This document shows positions 43,143 to 51,306 of a stretch of 53,677 nucleotides of DNA, piece by piece. The stretch is taken from assembly GCF_900546705.1 (NCBI RefSeq), contig NZ_URDP01000009.1, forward strand, positions 1 to 53,677, written 5' to 3'. Position 1 is the stretch's first letter. Every line of letters begins with the position of its first letter. The translations under genes and the position numbers were made by a program. The notes below the pieces were generated by a model. It saw nothing but the letters and a program-made list of their open reading frames with translations, ran no database searches and had not been told where the DNA came from. Source of the stretch: an uncultured Oscillibacter sp. Its GTDB lineage: Bacteria; Bacillota; Clostridia; Oscillospirales; Oscillospiraceae.

Positions 43143-44432
43143 TCAGTCGGAGAGCCAGGAGAGGGTGCAGCTGCCGGTGCCGCTGTCCACGTAGGCAATG
43201 GAGAGCTCCCGGCCCGGGTCCAGGGCGGCGATGGCGGAGGCCTGTTTGAGAGGGAGCAGGGAGGCGCTCTCACCGGTGGCTGCGTACTCCCGCAGTGTGA
43301 CGGTCAGGGCGGTGACGGCGGAGCCGCTCAGACGCACCTCGGCGGCGGGGCCGTCGTCCGGAAAGCGGATGGGTGTGCCGCCGGTGTGAAGACCGAAGCG
43401 CACCACGGTGGTATCGTCGGAGACGGTGACTTCCGTCAGGTACAGCGACGCGCTGCCCAGGCGGCCGTCGGTCAGCTTCCGTACCAGCTCCCAGGCGCCC
43501 TGGACGGCCTCCAGCGGGGTGGGGATGTGGTCGGCGTCGGCAAGGAACAAAGAGGCCCGGCCGCCGCTTTGATAGCGCAGCGTGCCGTCGGCGGAGATCC
43601 GCAGGGTCTGATCGCCCTCCATGACCACCTCGGTGCCGTTGGACTCGGTGTAGCGGGTATTGGCGTAGGGGTTGAAGCCCAGAGCGGAGAGCAGGGCGGA
43701 AGAATCGGACACGTCGGCCCCGGCGGAGAGCGTCTGGTACTGGGGCAGGGGCGAGAGGAAGAGAGAGCAGGGGGCACAGGCCTCAAAGGCCGGGTCGGAC
43801 TCTGCCAGGTCGAAGGCAAAAGCGGCGTTGCCCAGCTCGTAGCTGCTGACCACGTCCTGAAGCCGGGAGGGCCTGACGGAGGTGCCGCAGCGCAAAAAAG
43901 AGTCCTCCCCATCCCAGATCAAAAGGTCCACGGTGCTGCTCTGCTGGGAGACAACCACGTACCGGGCGTCCAGGTCAAAGGCCACAGGGGTGTCCATACC
44001 TGCCAGAACCGACAAAACGGAAAGGGGCAGGGGAGACAGGAAGTCATAATAGACACAGGTGCGGGAGAGGGCGGAGAGAAATTCCGTCTGGGTGCAGGCG
44101 GAGAAGGTTCCGGCAGAGCCCAGAGCCTCACTGAGCAGGGGGGAGAGCAGACGTCCGAAACGGTCGGCGTCATCGGTGGAGAGGGAGATGTCTCCATATC
44201 GGCCGTAGGTGCCGGACACGGCCACCCGCACCGGGGCGGAGAGAGATTGCGCGGTGCCCTGAACAGGGGCATCGGAGGCGGAGCCCCCCTGAAAGAGGCC
44301 GCTCATGAGGCCGTCGTCGGGCAGGAGCATGTAGCGCTGGGTCTGAAGAAAAAGCAGAACGGCGGACACCGCCAGCACGGTGATGGCGATGTTTTGCAGC
44401 ATGTCCCGCCGGCTGCCGCGCTTTTGATGCAT
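43143..44432 (-). CDS. yycH: YycH-like regulator of the WalK sensor
   Basis: 429 aa. A short basic cytoplasmic start (MHQKRGSRRDM), one membrane helix (LQNIAITVLAVSAVLLFLQTQRYML) and a large external part of mixed alpha/beta character (STDDADRFGRLLSPLL; FNPYANTRYTESNGTEVVMEGDQTLRISADGTLRY is the recognisable YycH block near 260-295). Position between walK and yycI supports the call. Strongly diverged from Bacillus YycH. Confidence 0.8.
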   Translation of the reverse strand: MHQKRGSRRDMLQNIAITVLAVSAVLLFLQTQRYMLLPDDGLMSGLFQGGSASDAPVQGTAQSLSAPVRVAVSGTYGRYGDISLSTDDADRFGRLLSPLLSEALGSAGTFSACTQTEFLSALSRTCVYYDFLSPLPLSVLSVLAGMDTPVAFDLDARYVVVSQQSSTVDLLIWDGEDSFLRCGTSVRPSRLQDVVSSYELGNAAFAFDLAESDPAFEACAPCSLFLSPLPQYQTLSAGADVSDSSALLSALGFNPYANTRYTESNGTEVVMEGDQTLRISADGTLRYQSGGRASLFLADADHIPTPLEAVQGAWELVRKLTDGRLGSASLYLTEVTVSDDTTVVRFGLHTGGTPIRFPDDGPAAEVRLSGSAVTALTVTLREYAATGESASLLPLKQASAIAALDPGRELSIAYVDSGTGSCTLSWLSD

Positions 44433-44463
44433 GGGCGCACCTCCTTTCAGAAAACCGGACGCC

Positions 44464-46260
44464 TCAGGCGGAGGCGGGGCCGGCGATGGGCAGGGTCAGA
44501 CGCACGGTGGTGCCGGGGCCCTCGTGGGGAGCCAGGGCAATGGTGCCGTTGTGGCGCAGCACCAGTTCCCGGGCAATGGAAAGACCCAGGCCGGTGCCGC
44601 CGGACTCCCGGGAACGGGCCTTGTCCACCCGGTAGAACCGGTCGAAGATCCGGTCCCGATCCTTTTCCGGAATGCCGATGCCGTCGTCCCAGACCTCCAT
44701 CCACACGTCGTTTTCCGTGGAGCCGGCGCTGATGCGGATGTGGCCGCCGTCGGGCGTATACTTGATGGCGTTGCCGATGACGTTCATCATGACCTGCTCC
44801 AGCCGGCTGCGGTCGCCTACGATCAGCGGCAGGTCCTCCAGAGAGCCGCACGTGAGCTCATGGCCGTGGTTCTTGGCGGCCAGGGCATTGGCCCGGACCA
44901 CGCTCTCGATGGCCTCGGCGAAGGAGAAGCGGGTGAGAATCAGCTCTGTGTGGCCGGAGTCCAGCCGGGAGAGAGTGAGAAGATCCTGGACGATGTTGGT
45001 CATGCGGTCCGTCTCGTTGATGATGATGTCAAGAAAGCTCCGGGCGGTATCGTAGGGGATCTCCCCCTCTGCCGCGTCATGGAGGGTCTCGGCGTAGCTG
45101 CGGACGTTGGTCAGCGGGGTACGCAGCTCGTGGGAGACGTTTGCCACGAACTCCTTGCGCCGCTCCTCGTTGCGGTGCTGCTCCGTCACGTCGTGGAGCA
45201 CGATCAAAACGCCGCCGCGGGCCTGGTCGGAAAAGGGCGCCAGATACAGCTCCAGCGTCCGCTCCCCCACCAGCATCTCGCCTTCGGCGTAGTTGGGCCG
45301 CTGGAGGGCGAGCATCTGCTGGAAGGGGTAGACGGAGCCGAACAGCTCATCGTAGGAGCACCGGTCGTCCAGATTGCGGTGAAGCATGGTGTTGGCGGCG
45401 GGGTTGCCGTGAATGAGCTTGCCCTCGTGGTTGAAGGCCACCACGCCGTCGGTCATGTGGAGAAAGAGCGTGTCCAGCTTGTCCCGCTCGTTCTCCACGG
45501 CGGCCAGGGTCTCCTGCAAAATGCCCGCCATCTCGTTGAATGTGCCGGTGAGGATGCCGATCTCGTCGGAGGACTCCACCGGCAGCTGACTGTCAAAGTC
45601 CCCTGCGGCTACCCGCTCGGCACCTGCGGTGAGCTTTTCAATGGGACCCACCATGGTCTTGGAGAGCAGAAAGCTCAAAAGGACGGAGATGAGCAGGCCG
45701 ATGACCAGGGCCTGGAAGATGATGGTGAAGAGCTGCGCGTTGAGTTCAGAGACGGACTCCTTGTTGTCCAGGATGTAGATGATAAAGGCGTTGTCACCGG
45801 AGAGAATGGGGATGGCCACGTCCATGTAGTCGGCGGTGATGTCGCTCTCGTCGCCCACCAGGGTGGCATCGCCCCGGGCCACGGCGTTGCGGGCGGTGAG
45901 CAGATTGGGGGTCTGCTCCCGGGGCAGACTGTCCTCTCCCGCAGAGCCGCCCAGAAAGGCGCCGGTTCGGCCGTCGAGGATGAAGTAGTTGCGGCTGCGG
46001 TAGTCAATGCCCAGCTCGCCGGCGCTGATCTTCAGAATGTCCTGAAGCCGCTGGGCCCCGTCGCTTTGTGCGGCCTCGCTGCGGAGGGTGGAGACGAAGT
46101 CCTGCTGATCCTCGCCGAACACGTCGGCGATCTGTTCATAAAACGTATTGATATAAAAGCTGGAGACGCTGGTGGTCAAAAAAGCGCCCACTACCGCCAT
46201 CAGCGACGTGATCAGCAGCAGCAAGATCAGCATGAGCTTCATGTGCAGGCTCCGGAACAC
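44464..46260 (-). CDS. walK: WalK-type sensor histidine kinase
   Basis: 598 aa from the GTG at 46260, chosen because AGGAGG lies 8 bases upstream. An ATG at 46242 is possible. Two membrane helices flank an extracellular sensor of about 150 residues. Then HAMP (residues about 195-250), PAS (about 265-360), HisKA with FVANVSHELRTPLTNVRSYAE (near 380, phosphorylated His), and the ATPase with NVIGNAIKYTPDGG, WDDGIGIPEKDRDRIFDRFYRVDKARS and GGTGLGLSIARELV. It partners WalR to control peptidoglycan turnover. Confidence 0.94.
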   Translation of the reverse strand: MFRSLHMKLMLILLLLITSLMAVVGAFLTTSVSSFYINTFYEQIADVFGEDQQDFVSTLRSEAAQSDGAQRLQDILKISAGELGIDYRSRNYFILDGRTGAFLGGSAGEDSLPREQTPNLLTARNAVARGDATLVGDESDITADYMDVAIPILSGDNAFIIYILDNKESVSELNAQLFTIIFQALVIGLLISVLLSFLLSKTMVGPIEKLTAGAERVAAGDFDSQLPVESSDEIGILTGTFNEMAGILQETLAAVENERDKLDTLFLHMTDGVVAFNHEGKLIHGNPAANTMLHRNLDDRCSYDELFGSVYPFQQMLALQRPNYAEGEMLVGERTLELYLAPFSDQARGGVLIVLHDVTEQHRNEERRKEFVANVSHELRTPLTNVRSYAETLHDAAEGEIPYDTARSFLDIIINETDRMTNIVQDLLTLSRLDSGHTELILTRFSFAEAIESVVRANALAAKNHGHELTCGSLEDLPLIVGDRSRLEQVMMNVIGNAIKYTPDGGHIRISAGSTENDVWMEVWDDGIGIPEKDRDRIFDRFYRVDKARSRESGGTGLGLSIARELVLRHNGTIALAPHEGPGTTVRLTLPIAGPASA

Positions 46261-46300
46261 CGGCGGCACCTCCTCTCATAGACGTGTAGGGCTCCGGCAC

Positions 46301-47005
46301 TCAGACGGAGAAGTAGTATCCGGCACCCCGGCGGGTGAGAATATAGACGGGGTTGGCCGGGTCGGCCTCGATTTTCTCCCGCAGGCGCCGGACGGTCACG
46401 TCCACGGTGCGCACGTCGTCGCCCACGTAGCCGTAGTTCCACACCTGTTCCATCAGAGCGATGCGGGAGTAGACCTTGTTGGGGTGGCTTGCCAGGAAGG
46501 TCAAAAGCTCGTATTCCCGCTGGGTCAGGTCGATGGCCTTGCCGCCCCGGAATACCTGGTGGCTGTCGGTGTTGATGGCAAGGTCCCCGGCCACCGGCAT
46601 GGCGCTGGCGGCGGCAGAGGCGGGGACGGCCATGGAAGTGCGGCGGATGTTGGCGCCCACCCGGGCGATCAGCTCCCGCATGGAAAAGGGCTTTGTGATA
46701 TAGTCGTCGGCGCCGATCTCCAGTCCCAGCACCTTGTCCGACTCCTCTTCCCGGGCGGTGAGGATGATGACGGGCACGCTGCTGCCCTGGGCGCGCAGGG
46801 CGCGGCAGACGTCGAAGCCGTTCATCTGGGGGAGCATGACATCCAGCAAAATCAGGTCGGGGTTTTCGGAGACGGCCTTGTCCAGCCCGTCCTTGCCGTC
46901 GTAGGCCTCCAGGGTGCGGTAGCCCTCCCGCTGGAGGTTGAAGCGGAGGATGTCCACGATGTTCTTCTCATCCTCCACGATGAGAACGGTTTTCTGCGTG
47001 TTCAT
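46301..47005 (-). CDS. walR: WalR-type response regulator
   Basis: 234 aa from the ATG at 47005, with GGAGG five bases upstream. The receiver domain has the acidic pair in VEDEKN, the phosphorylated Asp in LILLDVMLPQMNG (about residue 53), Thr in ILTAREEE and Lys in DDYITKPFS. The OmpR-type winged helix has LTQREYELLTFLASHPNKVYSR and VDVTVRRLREKIE. The last residues RGAGYYFSV fit WalR/PhoB. First wal gene, 28 bp after the Nudix gene. Confidence 0.94.
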   Translation of the reverse strand: MNTQKTVLIVEDEKNIVDILRFNLQREGYRTLEAYDGKDGLDKAVSENPDLILLDVMLPQMNGFDVCRALRAQGSSVPVIILTAREEESDKVLGLEIGADDYITKPFSMRELIARVGANIRRTSMAVPASAAASAMPVAGDLAINTDSHQVFRGGKAIDLTQREYELLTFLASHPNKVYSRIALMEQVWNYGYVGDDVRTVDVTVRRLREKIEADPANPVYILTRRGAGYYFSV

Positions 47006-47033
47006 AGGGACCTCCAAGTTTGTGTGATGAAAA

Positions 47034-47582
47034 TCAAAGGTTGAGCAGGATCTTGGCCTTGAGCACGGCGGCGATGGTCTTGGCGTCCTCGATCTCGCCG
47101 CTCATGCACCGGTGGACCATCTCGTCAAAGGGGATGCGCTCCACGTTGAGGAACTCTCCCGGGTCCAGATGCTGCTGCTCCATGTGCAGTCCCCGGGCCA
47201 GAAACAGGTGCAGCACCTCGCTGTAGCAGCCGGGGGCGGGGACGATGTGGCCCAGGGGCAGGAAGGTGTCCGGCACGGCGCCGGTCTCCTCCTTGAGCTC
47301 CCGCAATGCGCCGGTGACCGGGTCCTCGCCTTCGTCCAGCTTGCCCGCCGGGATCTCCAGCATGGTCCGGCCGAACACGTAGCGGTACTGGGTCACCGTC
47401 AGCACGTTGTTGCGCTCATCCAGCGGCAGCACGGCCACCCCGTCCACGTGCTCGACCACCTCACGGGACGAGACGGTGCCGTCGGGCAGCCGGACTGTGT
47501 CCGTATGGACGGAGAAGAGGGGGCCGCTGTACTGCTCCTTGCGGCTGAGGGTCTGCTCCGTCAGATCCATGAATTTATCCAT
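47034..47582 (-). CDS. Nudix hydrolase, ADP-ribose pyrophosphatase type
   Basis: 182 aa from the ATG at 47582 with GAGGTG seven bases upstream. The Nudix box GKLDEGEDPVTGALRELKEETGA (near residues 90-112) has all the metal-binding Glu residues. EIPAGKLDEGE before it and IVPAPGCYSEVLHLFLARGL after it match the NudF/ADPRase group. It precedes walR on the same strand and may share its transcript. Confidence 0.92.
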   Translation of the reverse strand: MDKFMDLTEQTLSRKEQYSGPLFSVHTDTVRLPDGTVSSREVVEHVDGVAVLPLDERNNVLTVTQYRYVFGRTMLEIPAGKLDEGEDPVTGALRELKEETGAVPDTFLPLGHIVPAPGCYSEVLHLFLARGLHMEQQHLDPGEFLNVERIPFDEMVHRCMSGEIEDAKTIAAVLKAKILLNL

Positions 47583-47682
47583 ATCGTTACACCTCGTATA
47601 CTTTACATTCCGGCCGGGCAGGATGGACGGAGCGGCCGCTCCGTCTGAAAAGCACTGTGCCCCAGTCGATTCCATTCATATC

Positions 47683-47711
47683 ATTATATCACGGGGGCGG
47701 GAGCTTGCCAA
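47683..47711 (-). promoter_or_regulatory. Promoter of the Nudix-wal unit
   Basis: On the minus strand, -35 TTGGCA (47706-47711), 17 bp, -10 TATAAT (47683-47688). It points away from the smpB promoter. Confidence 0.75.
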
Positions 47712-47724
47712 CCGCTTCTTTCTC

Positions 47725-47753
47725 TTGAAGAAGCGGCGGAGGTGTGCTATACT
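47725..47753 (+). promoter_or_regulatory. Promoter of smpB
   Basis: -35 TTGAAG (47725-47730), 17 bp, -10 TATACT (47748-47753). It overlaps a 9-bp inverted repeat CCGCTTCTT/AAGAAGCGG (47712-47720, 47728-47736) that fills the space between the two divergent -35 boxes. Confidence 0.65.
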
Positions 47754-47780
47754 GTCACCACGCAAAACGGCGGGAAAGGG

Positions 47781-48254
47781 GTGAGCCCCACGGAGAAAAA
47801 GGGGATCAAAATCGCGGCGCAGAACCGCAAGGCCTTCCACGATTACTTCGTGGAGGACAAATACGAGGCCGGCATCGAGCTGGCGGGGACGGAGGTCAAG
47901 TCCATCCGGGCCGGCACGCTGAACCTCAAGGACGCCTACTGCACCGTCAAGGACGGGGAGCTGTTCGTCCACGGCATGCACATCTCCCCCTACGAAAAGG
48001 GCAATATCTTCAATAAGGACCCTATGCGCACCCGCCGCCTGCTCATGCATAAGCGGGAGATCCGCAAACTCCACGCTCTGGTCAAGCAGGACGGCTACGC
48101 CCTGGTGCCCCTGTCTGCTTACTTCAAGGACGCCCGGGTGAAGCTGGAGATCGGCCTTTGCAAGGGCAAGAAGAACTACGACAAGCGTGCGGCCACCGCG
48201 GCGCGGGACGCCAAGCGGGAGATCGACCGCACCATGAAAGAGAGGAATCGGTAA
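47781..48254 (+). CDS. smpB: SsrA-binding protein
   Basis: 157 aa from a GTG at 47781. An upstream in-frame GTG (47742) lies before the -10 box. IKIAAQNRKAFHDYFVEDKYEAGIELAGTEVKSIRAGTLNLKDAY and GMHISPYEKGNIFNKDPMRTRRLLMHKREI are classic SmpB, followed by the basic C-terminal tail. It delivers tmRNA to stalled ribosomes. ssrA itself lies 1.4 kb downstream on the same strand. Confidence 0.96.
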   Translation: MSPTEKKGIKIAAQNRKAFHDYFVEDKYEAGIELAGTEVKSIRAGTLNLKDAYCTVKDGELFVHGMHISPYEKGNIFNKDPMRTRRLLMHKREIRKLHALVKQDGYALVPLSAYFKDARVKLEIGLCKGKKNYDKRAATAARDAKREIDRTMKERNR

Positions 48255-48256
48255 TT

Positions 48257-48790
48257 ATGTCTGAAAACAACTATCCCATCGCCACCATCACCATGGACGA
48301 CGGCCGGGTCATGACGGCGGAGCTGTACCCCGAAAAGGCGCCCAACACCGTCAATAACTTCATCTCCCTGGCCAACAAGGGCTTTTACGACGGATTGATC
48401 TTCCACCGGGTCATTCCCGGCTTCATGATCCAGGGCGGCTGCCCCAACGGCAACGGCATGGGCGGTCCCGGCTACGAGATCGACGGCGAGTTTTCCGCCA
48501 ACGGCTTCAAGCAGAACGACCTCAAGCACACCCTGGGCGTGCTGTCCATGGCCCGTACCATGGCGCCCAACTCCGCCGGCAGCCAGTTCTTCATCATGGT
48601 GGCCCCCGCGCCCCATCTGGACGGGCAGTACGCCGCCTTCGGCCAGGTGACCGAGGGTACGGACGTGGCGGTGGACATCTCCCGGGTCCAGCGCAACATG
48701 ATGAACGACAAGCCGAAAAAAGATGTGGTGATCCGGTCCATCCGGGTGGATACCAAGGGCGTGGATTACCCCCAGCCGCAGACCCACTGA
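48257..48790 (+). CDS. Peptidyl-prolyl cis-trans isomerase, cyclophilin type
   Basis: 177 aa cytoplasmic cyclophilin with no signal peptide. NTVNNFISLANKGFYDGLIFHRVIPGFMIQGG (near residues 30-61) holds the catalytic Arg. SMARTMAPNSAGSQFFIM and HLDGQYAAFGQV follow. It speeds proline isomerisation during folding. It starts 2 nt after the smpB stop, with AGAGGAA overlapping the end of smpB. Confidence 0.93.
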   Translation: MSENNYPIATITMDDGRVMTAELYPEKAPNTVNNFISLANKGFYDGLIFHRVIPGFMIQGGCPNGNGMGGPGYEIDGEFSANGFKQNDLKHTLGVLSMARTMAPNSAGSQFFIMVAPAPHLDGQYAAFGQVTEGTDVAVDISRVQRNMMNDKPKKDVVIRSIRVDTKGVDYPQPQTH

Positions 48791-48817
48791 CCGGGCGCGG
48801 CGGAAAGGAGGACGCGT

Positions 48818-49576
48818 ATGCGGACTGCCATTATTACCGGGGCTTCCTCCGGTTTGGGCCGGGAGTTTGTCCGGCAGCTGGCGGACGTGTTCCCGGATGT
48901 GGAGTGCTACTGGCTTATCGCCCGCCGGCAGGACCGGCTGGCGGAGATGGCCGCGGAGCTGCCGGATAAAACGGTGGAGTGCCTGGCACTGGACCTTTGC
49001 GATTCCATGAGCTTTGTGGCGCTGCAGGAGAAGCTGGCCACGGAGCACCCGGAGGTGGCGGTGCTCATCAACAACGCCGGCTGCGGGTATCTTGGCGAGG
49101 TGGGGCGGACGGAGACGTCCCTCCAGACCCGTATGGTGGATCTGAACCTGCGGGCGCTGACGGCTATCACCAGCATGTCCATCCCCTACATGGAAGCGGG
49201 GAGCCGCATCATCAACGTCTCCTCCATCGCTGCGTTCTGTCCCACGCCCCGGATGACCGTGTACTCAGCCACCAAGGCCTATGTCAGCGCCTTTACCCTG
49301 GGGCTTTCTGAGGAACTGCGGAAAAAGGGCATCACGGTTACGGCGGTGTGCCCCGGGCCTATGAAAACGGAATTTCTGGACGTGGGGCGCATCGCGGGCA
49401 ACTCCAGAACCTTTGCCATGCTGCCCTACTGCGATCAGGTCCGGGTGGCGGGCGGCACGCTGCGGGCAGCCAAGGCGGGAAGGACCATCTATACGCCCCG
49501 GCTCTTTTATAAAACGTACCGCGTGCTGGCCAAGGTAACGCCGGCCAAGCTGATGATGAAGCTGACCAGAACATAA
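48818..49576 (+). CDS. Short-chain dehydrogenase/reductase
   Basis: 252 aa classical SDR. The Rossmann motif is TGASSGLGREF (residues 8-18), then NNAG near 80 and the catalytic Ser-Tyr-Lys set in INVSSIAAF and YSATKAY. CPGPMKTEF near 185 is the cofactor loop. The early Arg in ARRQDRL suggests NADP. Substrate unknown. AAAGGAGG precedes the ATG, and it lies 27 bp after the cyclophilin gene, so it may be part of the smpB unit. Confidence 0.9.
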   Translation: MRTAIITGASSGLGREFVRQLADVFPDVECYWLIARRQDRLAEMAAELPDKTVECLALDLCDSMSFVALQEKLATEHPEVAVLINNAGCGYLGEVGRTETSLQTRMVDLNLRALTAITSMSIPYMEAGSRIINVSSIAAFCPTPRMTVYSATKAYVSAFTLGLSEELRKKGITVTAVCPGPMKTEFLDVGRIAGNSRTFAMLPYCDQVRVAGGTLRAAKAGRTIYTPRLFYKTYRVLAKVTPAKLMMKLTRT

Positions 49577-49583
49577 ATTTCAC

Positions 49584-49625
49584 GGAATTGTAACATACTT
49601 CCCCCGGGAAGTATGTTACAATTCC
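49584..49625. promoter_or_regulatory. Perfect 42-bp palindrome between the SDR gene and ssrA
   Basis: Two 20-base arms (49584-49603, 49606-49625) are exact reverse complements around CC. Neither side has a T run, so it is not a standard terminator. TACAAT at 49617-49622 could be a -10 for ssrA, but no -35 fits at the right distance. It could be an operator or an mRNA-end hairpin. Confidence 0.7.
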
Positions 49626-49673
49626 AAAAGAGTATTCCGCGCCATCCAGCCGCGCAGCGGGAGACGCCCATAT

Positions 49674-50036
49674 GGGGGTGTACCGGTTTCGACGGGGGTA
49701 TGGAGGCGGGATCAGCGGGCGGCGGCGCCTGACCGCCATAAAACGGGCAATTTATAAATTAAATAACAACAACACTGTTGCTATTGCTGCCTAATTAAAG
49801 GCAGCCGTCCGACTCGGAAGGACCGCGAGCCGAGGAGGGCGTCGTTTAGCGGTAAATGTGCGTGCAGTAAGCTTTGCCTGCGCCACACATCATGAAGCTT
49901 ACCTGACCCGATGGCGTGACGGTTTGCCATCTGGAAGGGGAACAGGGAGGAAGACTCCCGGAATAATCGTCTGCGCCCGGAGAAAATCCCGTTAAAGTGC
50001 TTTCGGACGGGGGTTCAACTCCCCCCACCTCCACCA
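49674..50036 (+). ncRNA. ssrA: tmRNA
   Basis: 363 nt, one piece. The 5' end GGGGGTG pairs with CACCTCC before the terminal A-CCA. GGTTTCGACGGGG is the conserved tRNA-like start. GGGGG-TTCAACT-CCCCC is the T arm. The tag frame reads A-I-Y-K-L-N-N-N-N-T-V-A-I-A-A then TAA (codons 49747-49791, stop 49792), ending in AIAA as proteolysis tags do. The first (resume) codon, GCA at 49747, is inferred. It rescues stalled ribosomes with SmpB. The 3' end is a common phage attachment site, and an integrase gene follows at once. Confidence 0.95.
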
Positions 50037-50078
50037 AAGCCCGGAGCCTTGCAACTGCAAGGCTCCGGGCTTTTTCTC
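50037..50078 (+). terminator. Terminator after ssrA
   Basis: Long stem AGCCCGGAGCCTTGC/GCAAGGCTCCGGGCT (50038-50052 with 50057-50071) followed by TTTTCTCTT. Confidence 0.9.
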
Positions 50079-50154
50079 TTGTGCCGCAATGGTTTGCGGT
50101 GATTCTCCCATAAACTTTGTGCGTTGGTTTTAAGGCATCATGACCACGTAAATT

Positions 50155-51204
50155 TCACTCTTTTTCACTTTTATTTTCACTTTTTTCCGGCGGGGACAGT
50201 AATTTGTCCAGCGCCGTGTCCATGGCTGCATCGTAAGCGGCCTCCCGCTCCTTGATGGTGTGCTGGTAGACGGTCTTAAGCATGTTGTTGGTGGCGTGGC
50301 CCATGCGCTTCATGGCGTACTTGTCCGGCAGCCCGGTGGCCAGCATCAGCGAGGCATTGAAGTGCCGCAGATCGTGAAAGCGATAGTGAGGCAGGCTAGC
50401 CTTGTCGCAGAGCCGGCAGAAACCGCTGTACACGGCCTTTCCGCTGAGGGTGGTGATATGATCCCCCTTTCGCGGCTGTGCGGCCAGGAGGGCCGCCACA
50501 TGGGCGGGGAGATGCACCCGACGGGTGCCGCTGGTGGTTTTGGTGCCCTTCTCCACCGGCCCGTCGTCGCCCACCACCATGGCGCGGCGGATGGTAATGG
50601 TGTCTCCGGAGACATCCTCCCAGCGCAGGCCCAGGATCTCCGACTGGCGCAACCCCAGGAATACCGCCAGGCAGATGGGCAGCTCATAGCGCGTCCCCCG
50701 GGCCGCTTCCAGCAGACGGCGGATCTCATCCTCTGTGGGGATCTGGATCTCCTGCCTGACCTTCTGGGGCAGGCGAGTCCGCAGTGTCAGCGTCGGACGG
50801 TATTCTCCTACAACAGCGGAGAGGAGGCCGTGGGCGTTGGCCACCGACTTGGGGGACTTTCCCTCCCGGACCATCCAGCCCACCCATCGCTGCACCTGCT
50901 CCTGGTTCAGGTGGTTCAGCTGGACGTTTTCCAGCGGGCCCAGCGCCTCGCGGATGTGGTTATACCCCCGGATGGTAGAGGGAGAGAGCACCGGTGTTTT
51001 CAGGTCAATGTAGCGCTGCATGGCGTCCGATACGGACAGCTGCAGGGGAGAGCGCGCATCTTCGGCCAGTCGGGTCTTGAGCCCAGCGGCCCAGTAGGAT
51101 GCCGCTTCCGCTGTGTCAAAGGTGCCATTGTAGCGATGCCCGTCCACCATCAGCTGGATGTACCATTTTCCGGCGGGCGTTTTCTTCGGCTTCGGGAGTT
51201 TCAT
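50155..51204 (-). CDS. int: Tyrosine recombinase/phage integrase
   Basis: 349 aa from the ATG at 51204 with AAAGGGGCGG upstream. An arm-type N-terminal DNA-binding domain (TPAGKWYIQLMVDGHRYNGTFDTAEAASYWAAG), a core-binding SAM-like domain (residues about 65-150), and a catalytic domain with Arg in LGLRQSEILGLRWEDV, HDLRH, GHATNNM and the Tyr in VYQHT. It catalyses site-specific insertion and excision. Position next to the ssrA 3' end identifies the target. An SOS-like box precedes it. Confidence 0.95.
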   Translation of the reverse strand: MKLPKPKKTPAGKWYIQLMVDGHRYNGTFDTAEAASYWAAGLKTRLAEDARSPLQLSVSDAMQRYIDLKTPVLSPSTIRGYNHIREALGPLENVQLNHLNQEQVQRWVGWMVREGKSPKSVANAHGLLSAVVGEYRPTLTLRTRLPQKVRQEIQIPTEDEIRRLLEAARGTRYELPICLAVFLGLRQSEILGLRWEDVSGDTITIRRAMVVGDDGPVEKGTKTTSGTRRVHLPAHVAALLAAQPRKGDHITTLSGKAVYSGFCRLCDKASLPHYRFHDLRHFNASLMLATGLPDKYAMKRMGHATNNMLKTVYQHTIKEREAAYDAAMDTALDKLLSPPEKSENKSEKE

Positions 51205-51226
51205 TGCCGCCCCTTTCTGAAAAAAC

Positions 51227-51240
51227 AAAACATTTGTTCG
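51227..51240 (-). promoter_or_regulatory. LexA/DinR-like SOS box before the integrase gene
   Basis: Minus strand CGAACAAATGTTTT matches the Gram-positive SOS pattern CGAACRNRYGTTYG at all but the last base. It lies 23-36 bp before the integrase start. Confidence 0.5.
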
Positions 51241-51253
51241 ATTACACGATTAG

Positions 51254-51283
51254 AAAAAAGCCGCCCGCCAGGGGCGGCTTTTT
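51254..51283. terminator. Terminator between the BRCT and integrase genes
   Basis: Perfect 12-bp stem AAAAAGCCGCCC/GGGCGGCTTTTT with a 5-base loop and T runs on both strands. It ends the repressor-stalk-BRCT transcript, so the integrase needs its own promoter. Confidence 0.85.
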
Positions 51284-51306
51284 AGTTTGCATATTATGGA
51301 TAATTT

